This document shows positions 20,995 through 32,389 of a stretch of 64,000 nucleotides of DNA, one piece after another. The first letter of the stretch is position 1. Each line of letters opens with the position of its first letter. The DNA is from Plasmodiophora brassicae (taxonomy: Eukaryota > Endomyxa > Phytomyxea > Plasmodiophorida > Plasmodiophoridae). The stretch covers positions 1,488,001 through 1,552,000 of the forward strand of contig JASFAU010000004.1 of the NCBI GenBank assembly GCA_039704465.1, written 5' to 3'. Both the position numbers and the translations under genes were made by a program. The notes below the pieces were generated by a model. That model was not told the DNA's origin, made no database searches, and saw only the letters and a program-made list of their open reading frames with translations.

Positions 20995-21692
20995 ATGGCC
21001 GTCGAACTGTACTACGCCCCCGTCTCTTGCGGTATGTATTTATCGAACACCTCTACACCCACATACGTCGACTAACTCCTCGCGTGCGTGCAGCCGCCTG
21101 CAACTTCATCGTGGCACACAAGGCCGGCCTGATCGGGTCCAAGATCAACGTCTACGAGGTGGACATCGCGACACATAAGGTTCTCACGGGGCCCAACAAG
21201 GGCGCCGACTTCTACCAGATCAACCCGAAGGGCAACGTGCCTTGCATCGTCCTTGACGACAAGACCATCCTGAACGAGAACGCGGCCACTCTACAGTGGA
21301 TCGCTGATCACGCGCCGGACTCGGAGCTGGTGCCTGCCGCCGGTACGAGCGAGCGCTACCTGGTCCAGTCGAAGGTGTCGTACATTTCCAGTGAAGTACA
21401 CGCCATGCTTGTCCCGTTCTTCACCCCTGGGACGTCAGACCAGGTGCAGCAATGGGCGAGAGTCAAGCTGACCAGCAAACTCGACTACCTGTCCAAGCAC
21501 GAGCTCGGCAACAAGGCATACCTGGTCGGAAACACGTTCTCCATCGCCGATTCCTACTTGTACGTCTCTCTCTCGTTGCTGAAACATATCGGAATCGAAA
21601 TCGCCTCCTACCCGACGCTGAAGACGTACTTCGATCACATTGCTGCCCTCGAGTTCGTCAAGAGCGCGCACGCCGCCATGGGTGCCCAGTAA
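20995..21692 (+). CDS. Glutathione S-transferase, beta-class-like, 211 aa
   Basis: Exons 20995..21031 and 21094..21692 join in frame across a 62-nt intron with a GTATGT donor and an ACTAAC branch site. The protein starts MAVELYYAPVSCAACNF, with a Ser-Cys pair where bacterial beta GSTs use Cys10. NPKGNVPCIVLDD is the cis-Pro glutathione-binding segment, followed by NENAATLQWIADH. The C-terminal domain has the N-capping region GNTFSIADSYLYV. Length and motifs match bacterial-type GSTs over the whole chain. It should detoxify electrophiles or reduce disulfides using glutathione. A bacterial-like GST with a spliceosomal intron suggests an old transfer, but such GSTs occur in several protists. Confidence 0.9.
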
Positions 21693-22128
21693 CGACTGAT
21701 GGTCCAATACAACTGTCTGTTTGCGTCCGTCTAATCAATCTGGGTTGGGCTGCTGGTCCTGTACCGGCTACGTCGTACTGCATACGCCTACCGCGCGGCG
21801 CGTACCAGACAACGAACATTCCAGACGATATACTGGCAGTGTGCGCCAACGCGTCTGGTACTGACTGCCGAGTGTTTCCAAGACCTGAACGAAACCGGTC
21901 CTCACGCGGTGCCTGCCGGTGCCCAACGCCGCCCATAATTCTTGACGAGCGAGCTCCGACCGAATTCTGTCCATCGATGAGTTGCGCCAATCATCACTTC
22001 AGATCGGTTTCGTGTTGTCAAGTGTATCCATACTTGGCCGTGGCCTCAAACACTTATCACGAGAACGGCTCTGAGGGTGCTGTGTAAACAGAAGAACGAA
22101 GGGCAGATTCGGAAGGTGAAACGCCCGC
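21693..22128. other. Intergenic between convergent genes
   Basis: 436 bases between the GST stop and the oxygenase stop. No gene or repeat recognised. Confidence 0.4.
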
Positions 22129-23654
22129 CTAGGCATCTTGGCGGTCGTCGGCGAGCTTGATGGCACGCAATTCGTCTTGGACTTGGGCCCCCGCTAGGAC
22201 CGGTGGGTACTTATCGGTGGTCTGCGGGAAACCCACCAGCGGCTGGAGCGTTCGGTCCGACGCGACATGGCTAAATAACGTCGAGGACACTCTCCAGAGT
22301 GAGCGCCCGGCGGACCTGCAGCCGCGTCAGACGAAGGGCTGAGCGTAACGATGCCAGCGCATACTTCGCCGCGGCAACCGCATCCAGCGTCGCATCGCAG
22401 ACGACGACTTCGTGGAATCCGGCAAGGACCTCACCGCCCGTCAACCTGCATTCCAGCGAATTAGAGACAAAGCTTCGACAGGGCAAATAACGGTACCATT
22501 CGAATTGTTTGCCGGCCTGCAGAAGAAGGCAGTTTGGGGGAACCCTAACCATAACTCGACGACCGTCGCGCAGCCAGATGACGAGACCAGGGAAGCGAGA
22601 ACGACCGTGAATAGTAAGGAAGTTCAGGTCTAGATCATGGGATACTCAGACAACCACCAGGACATACATTCCTTCATCTGTGCCCCGCATCTGACCGTAA
22701 TGAACTGAAGCGAAGGCGGTGCCGATAGCGTTGTGACGCGAGAGGTCGCTCCCCGTCGGGGCCAGCAGATGCGGACCGAACTCCAAGTATGAGGCGAAGG
22801 TGTCGTCTGGGAGGCCGAACCCTAAGGTCCATGCGCCAAATAGTGTTCACACGTCGCGATGTGCACGAACAGGAAACCCATACCGATGGCAGCCATCCGA
22901 GCGGTTGCTTTCACCGCGTCGAGCATAAGTGAACCCCAGCGGTCCATGACGGATGGCCACTCAGGAAATCGTGCTGGAACGACTTGCTCGGCGTTAAGCG
23001 ACGCAAACGAGGTTTCTGCAGGGCGTTCGCCTACTCGCCAGAAGTACCTGAGTACGTAATCGGTCAGGATAATCGGCAGAAGGACAAACGCTGCCGCAGA
23101 CCTCCACTTCGGGTCAGCACCAGGCGGGCAAACGGTAACCGGCATATCCATATTGGCGTCATTTCGGAAGCGCTGGCAGTGATCGCGAGCGCGCTCCTTA
23201 GTGGAAGGTGTAACCCCCACCTGATAATGCAACTCGGGACGCTCGTCTTCCTTCTAACGGGGCAGAATGTTAGATAAAGACAGTCCGGACATGCATGCAC
23301 AACGGGACCTTGAACTCGTTGGGTTGTTCGTAGTACCGTTCCATCATGTCGACAAACACGTCGTTATCCGCCTCCGTTACGCGCTACAAACGTCGACGAT
23401 GCCGTTTCAAATGAATGCCATGCCGGTGATAAATTTATAGGGCAAGTACCGGGTCCTTGATAATGATGACGCCGTACTGCTGCAGGCTGTACAAAGCAAA
23501 GGTCAGATCTGGCGCGCCGGCCACCGCCCTGAATCGGACTCGAGAACCTTCTGGCAACCTCTTTGCACGCATCGCTCAGGGACTGCCCGTCGTCGCCGGA
23601 CAGGAACGGTTGAATATCGACGACGGGGATGACGACGTCTAGCGCGCGCGACAT
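22129..23654 (-). CDS. 2-oxoglutarate/Fe(II) oxygenase, isopenicillin-N-synthase-like
   Basis: The ATG at 23654 (MSRALDVVIPVVDIQPFLSG) opens an N-terminal domain typical of the DIOX_N/IPNS group. About eight short introns follow. Clear segments are LQQYGVIIIKDP, DVFVDMMERYYEQP, YQVGVTPS, FWRVGERPAE, GPHLLAPTGSDL, HYDLNFLTIHGRSRFPGL, CLLLQAGKQFEW, GGEVLAGFHEVVV, SLWRVSSTLFSHVASD and a final VQDELRAIKLAD. The Fe ligands are His and Asp of HYD (split by an intron after the first base of the Asp codon) and His of GFHEV. RVS gives the 2OG-binding Arg/Ser. The 49-nt intron after VAAAK is well supported. Substrate is unknown; a soluble oxidising enzyme is expected. Confidence 0.85.
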
Positions 23655-24465
23655 GCCGGTCAACGATACAGGCGGCGCACGGAACCCGACTGAAGCTGCA
23701 ACGTACGCGGCGGCCCACGCGGTCACGCGGTGCCGTCTTGTGCGCGCACACGGCGCCTCGTGACTCGCGCGCTGGGGGGACCTTGCTTGGTTTTGCACAG
23801 TTGATGGAGCGCCAAGCGATCGGTGCGGTGATATTTCGAAATCGGCATTGCTGAACGTAGTGTGTACTTCTGCTGGCGTCCTTACCTATGTGGACCTGAG
23901 CTGATGTGCGGCGCCGGCGTCGTCGACGACTACATGAAAAGCGTAGGCTACCGATCATCAACCTAGACGCGGATGCGACACAATGCTTGCTTGCGTTGTT
24001 CCACAGCGCTGCACAACCAACCTGGCACTTGTCGCCCCGTGTACAACGTGTCCGTTCCTAACGATTGCGTCTGAGTCGTTATCGCTACCCCAGAAGCTAG
24101 GGGGCGTGGAACGTTTTTCATGAGAAACAAAGGGGGCGTACTTGAAGACCCGCTGATGACCGCGATAGCGACCATTGGTCTCTTCTCCTGCACAACGATC
24201 TGACAAAGCTTGTGACATCGTCGCATCGTTTTTTTCCTTTTAAATGGGCTCTTTCTTCTGGCAGTAACGCGTCAGCCGGACGTCCTGCTTAAGTCGACGG
24301 CAGAGACAGGCATCCAGTATCCGATAAAGGAGATAATGACGCCTTATCGATCAAGGCCTGCAGACCGTGTTCGCAAATGCGGTTTCAACACGAGATCTTC
24401 GTAACAACGGAAGCAACAAAGGCAAGATTGTTGTCGTAATAAACGAACATCGAGAGTGGGCTGTT
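23655..24465. other. About 800 bases without a supported gene
   Basis: Holds the oxygenase promoter and the region after the RING-less family member. A T-rich tract lies near 24228-24245. I looked here for a missing RING exon of the neighbouring gene and found none. Confidence 0.4.
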
Positions 24466-25235
24466 TTATGCAAGTTCATCGGTTGCGTTGGCAAACGTAT
24501 CGGCTAGAGCGTGGATGAGCGCTCCCGCAGGAGCTTCATCGGAATCGCCTGGCGACGTCATTGACAGGGTCCGGGGCCCTATCCGTCGAGACGCCAGAAC
24601 GCCAGCGAGAGCAGCAAACACCTTGGCTGCGGCCTGCAACTGCCGATGAGCACGGCATCGGATTCGAAGACTGGCGGACCAGATTCCCGCGATTGACAGC
24701 AGTGTCTTCACGGCGGAAATTAACGGCTGGATACGATTATGGATGCGGATGCACCAGACTAGACCTGTCAGTGCGCCTAATATGAGCGCAATCAGCATGG
24801 CTACAGGTACAGATACTGAACGACAATGATTGCAATACCGCCAATCATAAGACAGGATTTGGGAAGAAGCCATAGTGACGGAAGGTTGGTGGGAATCGTG
24901 GTGGCAAGTGCTGGCGACATGGAGACCAGTTTCGACGACACTGGTGCCATGGAATTCAGCCGACCCGCATGGCCTGTGGCACCCGCAAGGTCTCAAACGG
25001 CGTTATCTGGCACGAACGGGATAAACCGCAACTTTGAAATGGCCTTACTGAAGGGCGCAGCAGATGGCAGTAATGACGTCGCCGTGTGGTGTGCCAGAAC
25101 AGGTGGTGAGGCCATGGAGCGCTTAAGCAATCCGCCAACCGCTTTGACAACTTCGGTATAGCTACCGGCATCGACGGTGCGCGATACGACGTGTGCAACG
25201 ACGGCCACGAGCAGGAACACAGGGGCGCGCGCCAT
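24466..25235 (-). CDS. Secreted/membrane protein of the local RING family, apparently without RING
   Basis: The ATG at 25235 gives a signal peptide (MARAPVFLLVAVVAHVVSRT) then VDAGSYTEVVKAVGGLLKRS, clearly related to the N-termini at 30464 and 38788. A 75-nt intron (GTAAGG donor) leads to a second exon ending LLPKSCLMIGG, matching LPKSALMIGG at the same exon end in the 30464 gene. An intron of about 74 nt then joins a helical segment (LISAVKTLLSIAGIW) and the frame stops at 24466. In its paralogues this region is followed by further exons and a RING-H2; none is visible here. The product is probably about 190 aa. It may be a truncated copy or a family form that works without RING. Confidence 0.55.
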
Positions 25236-25372
25236 TTCCCGATAATTTGTATGGAGTGCAATCGGACTGCGCTGTTTGGCCTGTCTGTCTGAAGGACAAT
25301 CTCGCCAACGTGACAATCATGTGAAGCGGAACGTTTATCGTATTGGTAGAACTATAGCGTTCCCTGTCCGGG

Positions 25373-27214
25373 TCACCGTTTGCCGAATGCATGGTAAGTA
25401 TTGGACAGGAACATCTCCTTGAACGAGAAGAGCAGTTGGTCAACCCGATCTCGGTGCGTAGAACCCCAGGTCGGCGGGGACGTCATGTCCAGCCGATAGT
25501 CGCACGAGTGCGGAAATATAGACCTCGTCCCCAAGCCTTCCGGGACCATGCAGTTGACTCTAACCTTATGATTCGGGAGCACCTTCTGTCCGGTCAGCGC
25601 GAGCACGAAGAGCACGCATTGCTTCTCGGTGAACTTGGATATCACGGCTTCGAGCAGAGCCTTGTACTGGCCGAGGCGGTTATCCAGGGCCACCCGAAAC
25701 ACACCGGAATCGTCGCGTTCCCCGTATTGCAACAGCCTGATAATATCACTGTTGCTGTACTTCATCAGACCGAACATGTCCTTGTACACCAGGCCGGTTT
25801 CGGGATCAAACCACGAACGTCTGTAAGGGTACCTGCGGAGCCCCATCTGGCTGTTGTATCCATCGCGCACCCGTTGCATTGCCCAGCTTCGCACCAACCG
25901 CTTTGACAACACCTTCTCATACGCATCAAACGCGTCGATGTCGTCCACATTCGGGAGTATATCGTCCATATACAGCTCGGCGAGCTTCTGCCGGAACTCA
26001 CCGACGGTCTTGAACGGATGTCCTGCAGAACGCTCGATTCGATCCCGCTCGCGTTGCAGGAACGTTCCCAGGCCGATGTCGTCGACTTCGTCCGTGCCGT
26101 CCACCACGGCTCGGAACAGGTCAAAGCGGATCTCAACAGGTAGGCGGAACGTGATGAGCTGAACGGGGATGGCAGCTAAACCGTTTGTCGACTTGCGGTA
26201 ATAGTCCTTCCGCCGTAGGTGGTTCTGGCCCCGGACGAACGCCAGGAGCCGCCCGATTCGCATCATGGCCTTCTCCACATCAACGTCGCCAGGCCCTGCG
26301 TCCAACGCCGCTGGCGACGGGAACACGACTAGGTTCGTCTGGTCGCCCTGCACATGGCCGACAAGAAACGTGTTCTGCTTGAACACTTGTTCAGCAACGT
26401 CTGTGATGAACGAGGCCATGACGCCGCCCTGATCGTCAGCATCGGCCCCAACGATCGTGTACTTGACCGAGTTCGTGATGTTGCCCCGGTCGAGTTCCTC
26501 CAGGAACGCAAGGCAGTCTCCCGGGATACCGCTCCAGAAAATGTCACCGTCCTTCAGGGTCGTCGACCGCCTTCGAACAGCGGCCTCATCGATGAACGTC
26601 TTCGTGATATCGGCCTGCTCGGCGGCAGACAGCGGGGTAGGGCGCGACGGCATCGATGGCGTGCGCCGCCTCGTGAGCAGTACCGAACTTGCCTGCGAGC
26701 ACGGCCGCTTTAGTAACCAGAACGAGCGGCATGTGTAAGAATTGGGTAGTAGTTACCAGAGAGGCCGCTGCGATTAGAGCAGTTGAGGCGGCGATGACCC
26801 GCAAAGGCATGGGAAGGCGCCGCTTATGAAGCGGTTCCGGCGGCGACGCTACGTCACGTCTCTGCCTTGCGGCGTGAACGAGACCGACAGTGCCAGCTGC
26901 TGCTCCTGCGGCTAACCCGACAGAAATGACGGATTGACTCGGTCCTGCGCCACGGCGGTTCACGGAAGATGCCTTCGACGACGAACTGGAAACCGACACA
27001 GATGCTGCGTCATCGACATACACTATGGTGGCGCACGAATGAGCAGACGGACATTGCACACGGGCGACAACGCTGAAGTGGCTGTACCCGGCAGCACGAC
27101 TACGGCGACGAAGGCCGCAACGGCGGAAACAGTGATTATCGCAGTGGTGCCGACAAAGATCACCCAGGGGGACGTCCAGAATGGCCTGGTTCGCGCAACC
27201 CGAACCCCAGCCAT
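25373..27214 (-). CDS. Membrane-anchored HECT-type E3 ubiquitin ligase, 570 aa
   Basis: Exons 27214..27088, 27022..26757 and 26692..25373 join in frame (introns 65 and 64 nt). The N-terminus carries three hydrophobic segments, about 16-40 (WVIFVGTTAIITVSAVAAFV), 72-92 and 115-136 (RVIAASTALIAAASL), separated by Ser-rich and basic loops. From about 190 the chain follows the HECT fold: VGADADDQGGVMASFITDV (N-lobe start), MMRIGRLLAFV, IPVQLITFRLPVE, then the C-lobe with FVLALTGQKVLP and the catalytic PHSCDYRLD with Cys528, ending HAFGKR. HECT enzymes take ubiquitin on this Cys and pass it to substrates. The compact size and helices instead of WW/C2 substrate domains are odd. HECT is confident; the number of helices is approximate. 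Confidence 0.75.
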
Positions 27215-27580
27215 GGCCTGGAACCAGCACTCGCAGGGATTGACAGTGGCCGGCAATGGACGACACCGCCCCGCCGGATTTGGAGAAATCCGTGTGCGCT
27301 GCCATAATTAGCGCGACGGGTGGTCTCCGGAACGACGAGACTTCGGTGTAGGTATAGGTGCTGCGATCCGCGCATTGTGATGCTCGTTGCACTGCCGCCG
27401 GACCGCACAACGCTGTCGCCGAGAAATAATCCGTACAACGCTACACGAATCAGCTCGCACGTTGCCCTGCTGTGCTGTGTGTGTGTGTGTGTTCGTGTGT
27501 GCCTGGGAGGCGGGTTGCCAAAAATCGTGCAGCGCAGGTGGAAAGGCGCCAGTTGGTATTTTCCGTCAGGCAGCGGCATC
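27215..27580. promoter_or_regulatory. Shared divergent promoter region with a TG repeat
   Basis: 366 bases between the HECT start (minus) and the PIG-L start (plus). It contains a (TG)n microsatellite at about 27476-27502 near the PIG-L side. No gene seen. A bidirectional promoter is inferred from layout only. Confidence 0.35.
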
Positions 27581-28497
27581 ATGTGGGCAGAGGGCAGTGT
27601 CCTGGCCGGCGTGGCGCTCTTCATTGCGCTGCTCGCTGCACGGATACGCCGCCGCCGGACGCCGCTGCTGACGGATACCGCCGGCGGGGCTGTCGCGCTC
27701 GTCATTGCGCATCCCGATGACGAGAGCATGTTCTTCGTGCCGACGATCTCCCGAATTGTCCAGCATCGCCCTGTGCACTTACTGTGCCTATCGAACGGTA
27801 TCGTGATTTACGTTAACAGTGCGATGAGCGCTGAACACGAGCGGCACGCACAGGAAATGCGGAAGGGCTCGGGCGAGAACGCGAAAAGGAACTCGACAAA
27901 GCAGCGAGGTTTCTGGGTTTCACGGCCCCCGTCACCATCGTCAACGATGACAACCTATGCGATGGCATGGATCAGGTTGTGCGCCTATGCCTGCTTGATT
28001 GCCCGGAGATCATCCTCACGTAGCGTTATCAGATCTGGTCGGAGTCTGATGTCGCCAAGCATGTTCTTTCGTTTCTGTCCGGCAAGAACGTCACCGACCT
28101 GATCACGTTCGATTCGTTCGGCGTTAGCGGCCATGCGAATCATATTGCCGTCAGCCATGGCGTTCGGCGACTGTCGTCCCCGTCCATGCGCGTCTGGACT
28201 CTGGCTTCGTTGCCCCTCTGGCGGAAGTACATTGGCCCGATTAACATTGTCATTGAGTTCTTCAGGGTGGCCTCGGATTCATCAGGTACCGTAGGGTCTG
28301 TTTCTTCATGCTGTGTAATGGCGTGCTAATCTCGGCGCCATGTAGCATGTTTCATAACAAATGACCCTCTTCTATCGTTTTCTGCGATGCAATTGCATGC
28401 GTCGCAACTTGTCTGGTATCGGTACCTGTTCGTCATCTTCTCGTCCTATACGTTCAGCAACAGAGTCGACCTGGTCGAACCTGATCGTTACCGATGA
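27581..28497 (+). CDS. PIGL: PIG-L-type N-acetylglucosaminyl-phosphatidylinositol de-N-acetylase, 247 aa
   Basis: Exons 27581..27797, 27854..27975, 28033..28285 and 28346..28497 join in frame (introns 56, 57 and 60 nt). The protein starts with an ER signal anchor (GSVLAGVALFIALLAARIRR). Then come the metal-binding AHPDDESMFF motif, LCLSNG joined to NAEGLGREREKEL, NDDNLCDGMDQIW, TFDSFGVSGHANHIA with the second His motif, LASLPLWRKY and a C-terminal AMQLHASQLVWYRYLF. This set matches eukaryotic PIG-L/Gpi12 along the whole length. It removes acetate from GlcNAc-PI in the second step of GPI-anchor synthesis at the ER. The stop in the long open frame (TAG after EIILT) lies inside the second intron. 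Confidence 0.93.
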
Positions 28498-28566
28498 CGC
28501 TACAGGTACTCATAAAGTCTCGTACGTTGAGCGACAGAGTGTTATTAGGTGCTATTCGGAGAATCG

Positions 28567-29494
28567 TCATTGGGTGACCTGGCTGTTCGAGGCCGTCATC
28601 GTGCGAGTGGTTTGCAGCGACGTTGCCGCTGAGAGTGCCTGCTGGGCACTCCTCCGGACTGCATCCATGGCCTTGAGCAGGCCGTTGCACTGCGGTGCGG
28701 CTCTTCTCAGCGCCTGCGCCAGCTGCTGGCACTGTGGCCCTGTACCGCCGCAAGTCAGTGCCTCTGCTCTCGATTGCCAGTGACTTCGCTGTCCCATGCC
28801 TTTTACCTGCATCGTCTGTGCAAGTTCGGGCCATAGGGTGACTGGCGCCCCTTGACAGATCGACAGCAGCAACCAGTCGAAATGGACCAGCTCGAGGATG
28901 CTGCCCAGTTGCTGACAGTGGTATGCTGCGCCCCTGGTGCTGGGCAGAGACGTGTGTCCGTCATCGAGCCCGTGGATCTTCCTTAGCGTGTCATTTTCCT
29001 GCTGCAACTGTTCCAGTTGTTGTGACATCTGCAACAACCGGTCCTTGTCCTTCTTGCGTTGCTTCCTCGAGTTGCGCTTGTTCAGCTCTTTACGTCGCGC
29101 ACGTGAGTCCTCCACCTCAGCTGCCCAATACGCTCTAGTCAGAACGCTGTCGTTTAACAGGCGAGCGTTAACAGCAACAACCTGGAGTGCGCTGTGAAAC
29201 AGAGGTCTGTACGGGTGACCCTGGCACGTTCGGGCTCGGCTTCGTGCTGGTCTCGTCATCATCGTCAGCATCGGTGACGAACTTCCGGTACTTGCTCGGT
29301 GGCGACTTGGGGGGAATGATGTTGACGTCGCGCTCGACCCGTCTCCTAACGAGAGGCCTAATGGGTGCGACCTGGACAGGTGGGGACCTGGATGTGGCGC
29401 TAGTATTGATCAGTCCTGGAGCCAGTCTGGGCGCCCTTATGCCGGAACAGACACGCCACTGGTAGTGGAGGACGGGGGGCGGGTCGTCGTTCAT
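28567..29494 (-). CDS. bZIP transcription factor, 288 aa
   Basis: Exons 29494..29182 and 29120..28567 join in frame across a 61-nt intron (GTTGTT donor, CTGAC branch site). Exon 1 is Pro- and Arg-rich with an acidic patch (DADDDDETS). Exon 2 begins AEVEDSRARRKELNKRNSRK: this basic region has the N-x7-R signature, then a Leu/Gln heptad region (LLQMSQQLEQLQQENDTLRK). The C-terminal half is helical and Gln/Ala-rich. It should dimerise and bind DNA in the nucleus. Its 3' end is only 69 bases from the PIG-L stop. The MLTMM start of the longest open frame belongs to the intron region and is not used. Confidence 0.8.
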
Positions 29495-29738
29495 GACGAT
29501 GTGGTGTGGATCGTCAACGTATCGTGGACGACGGCGCCACAGAGTCCGGTCGACGTGTTGTACGGCTGATCCGGAACAGGTTGAGCTCAAATATGTCAAT
29601 CCGGGGTGCAGGTAGTACGTGCCCGTCGCGCACGTGTACAGATCGATCCAGGGCATTGTGCACGTGACAGCCGGCTGGACGATCCGTCCGGCGATCCCTG
29701 ACACAAAAACGGCTGCAAAAGCCCAAAAGATGACACAG

Positions 29739-29809
29739 TGCGCCTGCCGGGAGTCGAACCCGGGCCAAGCGATTGGGAATCGCCCATTGTACCGTTCAAC
29801 CACAGGCGC
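29739..29809 (-). tRNA. trnG(ccc): tRNA-Gly(CCC)
   Basis: 71 nt on the minus strand. Acceptor GCGCCTG pairs with CAGGCGC, followed by discriminator A. The T arm is CCGGG-TTCGACT-CCCGG. The anticodon stem GGCGA/TCGCT encloses loop TTCCCAA, giving anticodon CCC. No intron and no encoded CCA. The T loop TTCGACT and D arm contain normal B- and A-box promoter sequence. Confidence 0.93.
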
Positions 29810-30463
29810 ATACCATATACGGACGACGGTAGGGTCTGCTATTTGTGTTAAGTCAAGGCACAAGCGTCCTTCGGAGAACGTGATCGCTGAACGAGGCTTC
29901 TCGGGCACGTTGGCAATATTCAGCCACAGTCTACCAGGCGTCAGACACTGGGGCTCCCGTACACATTGCAATCGCGGGGAAGCCAATTAATGAAAATCGC
30001 GTGTCGAGTACGATGAATGGTCGTTCGTGAGGAGCCGAAAGGCAGCGACCGAGATCTCTTCGTAGTTCCAGGAACATCCTACCTTTGCGCCAGAGGAAAC
30101 AACACTCCTTGGCCGAACGTTCGGGCGGAAATAGATCATCCGGTCAAAGTCGCTGTCACTACTGCCGCCGTCAATATCCGGCATTCTCGATCGCGTCTGC
30201 AACCGTGAGGCCTCGTATTTCATACCGAACTGTGCAGTCCAGCGAGTGTTCGGATAACATTGCGGTCAGCGGACTTCGACTTTGTGCGCGCAGCTGTCCG
30301 CTGAAGCTGTCGTCTATTGTGCCTTTTATAGATCGCGCCGAATGACCTGCCGACACGATGGCAATCGGCGGTCATTCCGAAGTGTTGAGACGCAGCTCAC
30401 TGGGTATCACCGTGTCCTTTGAGTGGTCATCGACAGTTCATCCGATACTGTACGCTTGTCAGT
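29810..30463. other. Spacer between tRNA and RING gene
   Basis: Apart from a weak minus-strand 78-codon ATG frame (30223..29987) with no recognisable domain, nothing stands out. The right part must hold the promoter of the RING-H2 gene. Confidence 0.35.
29987..30223 (-). CDS. Possible small protein, 78 aa
   Basis: ATG-initiated frame beginning MKYEASRLQTRSRMPDIDGG, with an acidic SSDSDFD patch. No signal peptide, domain or splice support. It may be chance. Confidence 0.15.
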   Translation of the reverse strand: MKYEASRLQTRSRMPDIDGGSSDSDFDRMIYFRPNVRPRSVVSSGAKVGCSWNYEEISVAAFRLLTNDHSSYSTRDFH

Positions 30464-31770
30464 ATGGTCCGGACTTGTCCAGTCCTGCTCGCGGTCGTCG
30501 TGGCGCTCGCTGCATCGGGTTCTGTCGATGCGGGGATTGCTCAAACGGTCGGCAGTTTTCTGAGCCGCGCGCTATCTTCCCGACCCATTCTGTCCGACCA
30601 GCCGGTCACTCCAGCGACTTCACGTACGTATCCTCACTGTGACGACGTTCTCGATACACGACCACCGCCTAACTGTCGTATGACAGGCTTTGTAGTCGCT
30701 TTCGTCTTTGTTGAGGCTATGAAATCCCTATCGTCGTCGCCTTCAAAACTGAGAACCCTGTCAAACGCTGTTACTTCAGCGGCCCTTCATCGTGTTATTC
30801 TACGAAGCCTTCCAAAATCAGCCCTCATGATCGGCGGTAGGACGTATTGTTTCGTGTCTCGGTGCCCGAACGTTATTGATATGGTATCGATTTCAGGCGC
30901 TCTGACTGTCCACCACCTAACGAAGGTGGGACGTCAGTTCAGAGTTGGCATCGATGGAATGGTGCAACGTGATCGTACTCAATCGAAATTGGAGGTGACA
31001 AAGCGCGCCCTGAAACTGGCGCTCCTTCGCCCTGGTACTGTGGTCGGTTCTTCGGTCAGAGCGGGTGCATTTGTGTTCGCTTGGTCATATTTGTTTTCAC
31101 GCGTGGCTCCTTCACGAATTCGGGGTACAGCCAGAATTGCGGGCGCTGCCTTCGGCGCCCTACCTTTGGTCACGCGTAAGGTATTCCCTGAGGCCCGGCG
31201 GCACCGCCGTTTTCTTTGGGGTAATATACCCATTCCAGTGGATGAAGTATTCCACCTGCCTGGCCAACCCATTTTGGATTTACCCATCCAAGTACTAGTA
31301 TACTGGAATAATTACCGGCATGCATCTAATTAACGTGTCTGAGCAGGATTTCGAGGGGCATCGGCCCGAGGACGATGTCCATATATTCCGCGAAACTCAT
31401 GCCCCTGAATGGTTCCGCGAGGGTTTCCCTGCATTCCCCGAGGCATCTTCCCCGAGGCGGCCGGGGACGGCAATGACCTTCGTCCGCACGACTACAACAA
31501 CCGGGATTGCAGACGACAAAAGTGTCTACAACAGCACCTCGTAACGCGCATTTCGCCACCAAGGCTGACGTTGGCCCTGTCTAACATGTCTATAGATGTA
31601 CCATTTGCCTGGAAACCTACTCGCAGAATGACACGATCGGTGTATTACCGGATTGCGGGCACCACTTCCATCATGGCTGCGTCGGTAAGTGGCTAGAAAC
31701 TCGCAGCGACTGCCCCATCTGCCGGCGTAGTGTAATTCCCGCCCGAGACTCACAGTCCAGCCAGCACTGA
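30464..31770 (+). CDS. Secreted/membrane RING-H2 protein, 357 aa (family member A)
   Basis: Five exons, 30464..30623, 30687..30836, 30897..31291, 31347..31540 and 31596..31770, join in frame (introns 63, 60, 55 and 55 nt, several with CTAAC branch sites). Signal peptide MVRTCPVLLAVVVALAASGS is followed by VDAGIAQTVGSFLSRAL. The middle has a segment ending LPKSALMIGG and hydrophobic stretches (VRAGAFVFAWSYLFS; IAGAAFGALPLV), so it is probably membrane-embedded. The last exon is a complete RING-H2: CTICLETY, CGHHFHHGC, WLETRSDCPICRR, with all eight ligands. It probably acts as an E3 ligase at a membrane of the secretory pathway or outside the cell. Paralogues lie at 38788 (plus) and 25235 (minus). 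Confidence 0.8.
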
Positions 31771-32389
31771 AACCGCATATCGATCTTCGGGCATATTATA
31801 TTGCCGCAATCTGGAACGTTTCAGGCAGAACCGTACACGGGGAGTGGTTAGTGTCGGCTTGAAAAGCATCTGGACCGGACGCTTGACGCCGTCCGGTCGG
31901 ATATTGGCGCCCTGCCCTGTTGCAGCATGGTCACGTTTGCCTTCCCGTTGCCAGAGTGACGTAGCGATGCCGTTGTTGGTGGCGATGTGCTTATCGGAAC
32001 TGATCATGGTCGTCACCCTGCGCGCGCCTGGCTGGCTGTTGTGCGCGGCACGTTTAAGTGCCCGGGATGACGAATGGAAATCACATGGCCAGCTGACCAG
32101 CGGCGTGTTGCGAGGGTGAAGGTTTCGTCCTTGTAGGACTGCCGTAGACCTCGGTTGATTCTCCAAACTCGGCATCGTCGCATGTGCCCTTGTGGTCGCC
32201 GATCTACCTGTGACGAAATATATAAAGGAGACCGGCGCTCGGCTTTCGCTGTGCTGCCCCGGTCAACAGTCCAGATTGACTGCTCAAGGTCGACTACCAC
32301 TATCCTGGTAAAGGCTCCTACGTTATGCTTGCGCATCGGGTCCGTATATTGTACCGGAGACACCGCCTCCGCCGTTGTCTCCACTCCAG
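31771..32389. other. Spacer left of the copia element
   Basis: No gene supported. A TATA-like ATATATAAAGG lies near 32217-32228, about 100 bases before a plus-strand ATG (about 32322) whose short frame runs into the LTR. A transcription unit may have been interrupted, but the frame is too short to judge. Confidence 0.3.

Noticed and set aside
27959..28023. Apparent nonsense codon making PIG-L a pseudogene
   Set aside because: The TAG lies in a 57-nt GT-AG intron (27976-28032); splicing restores the conserved DGMDQIW segment.
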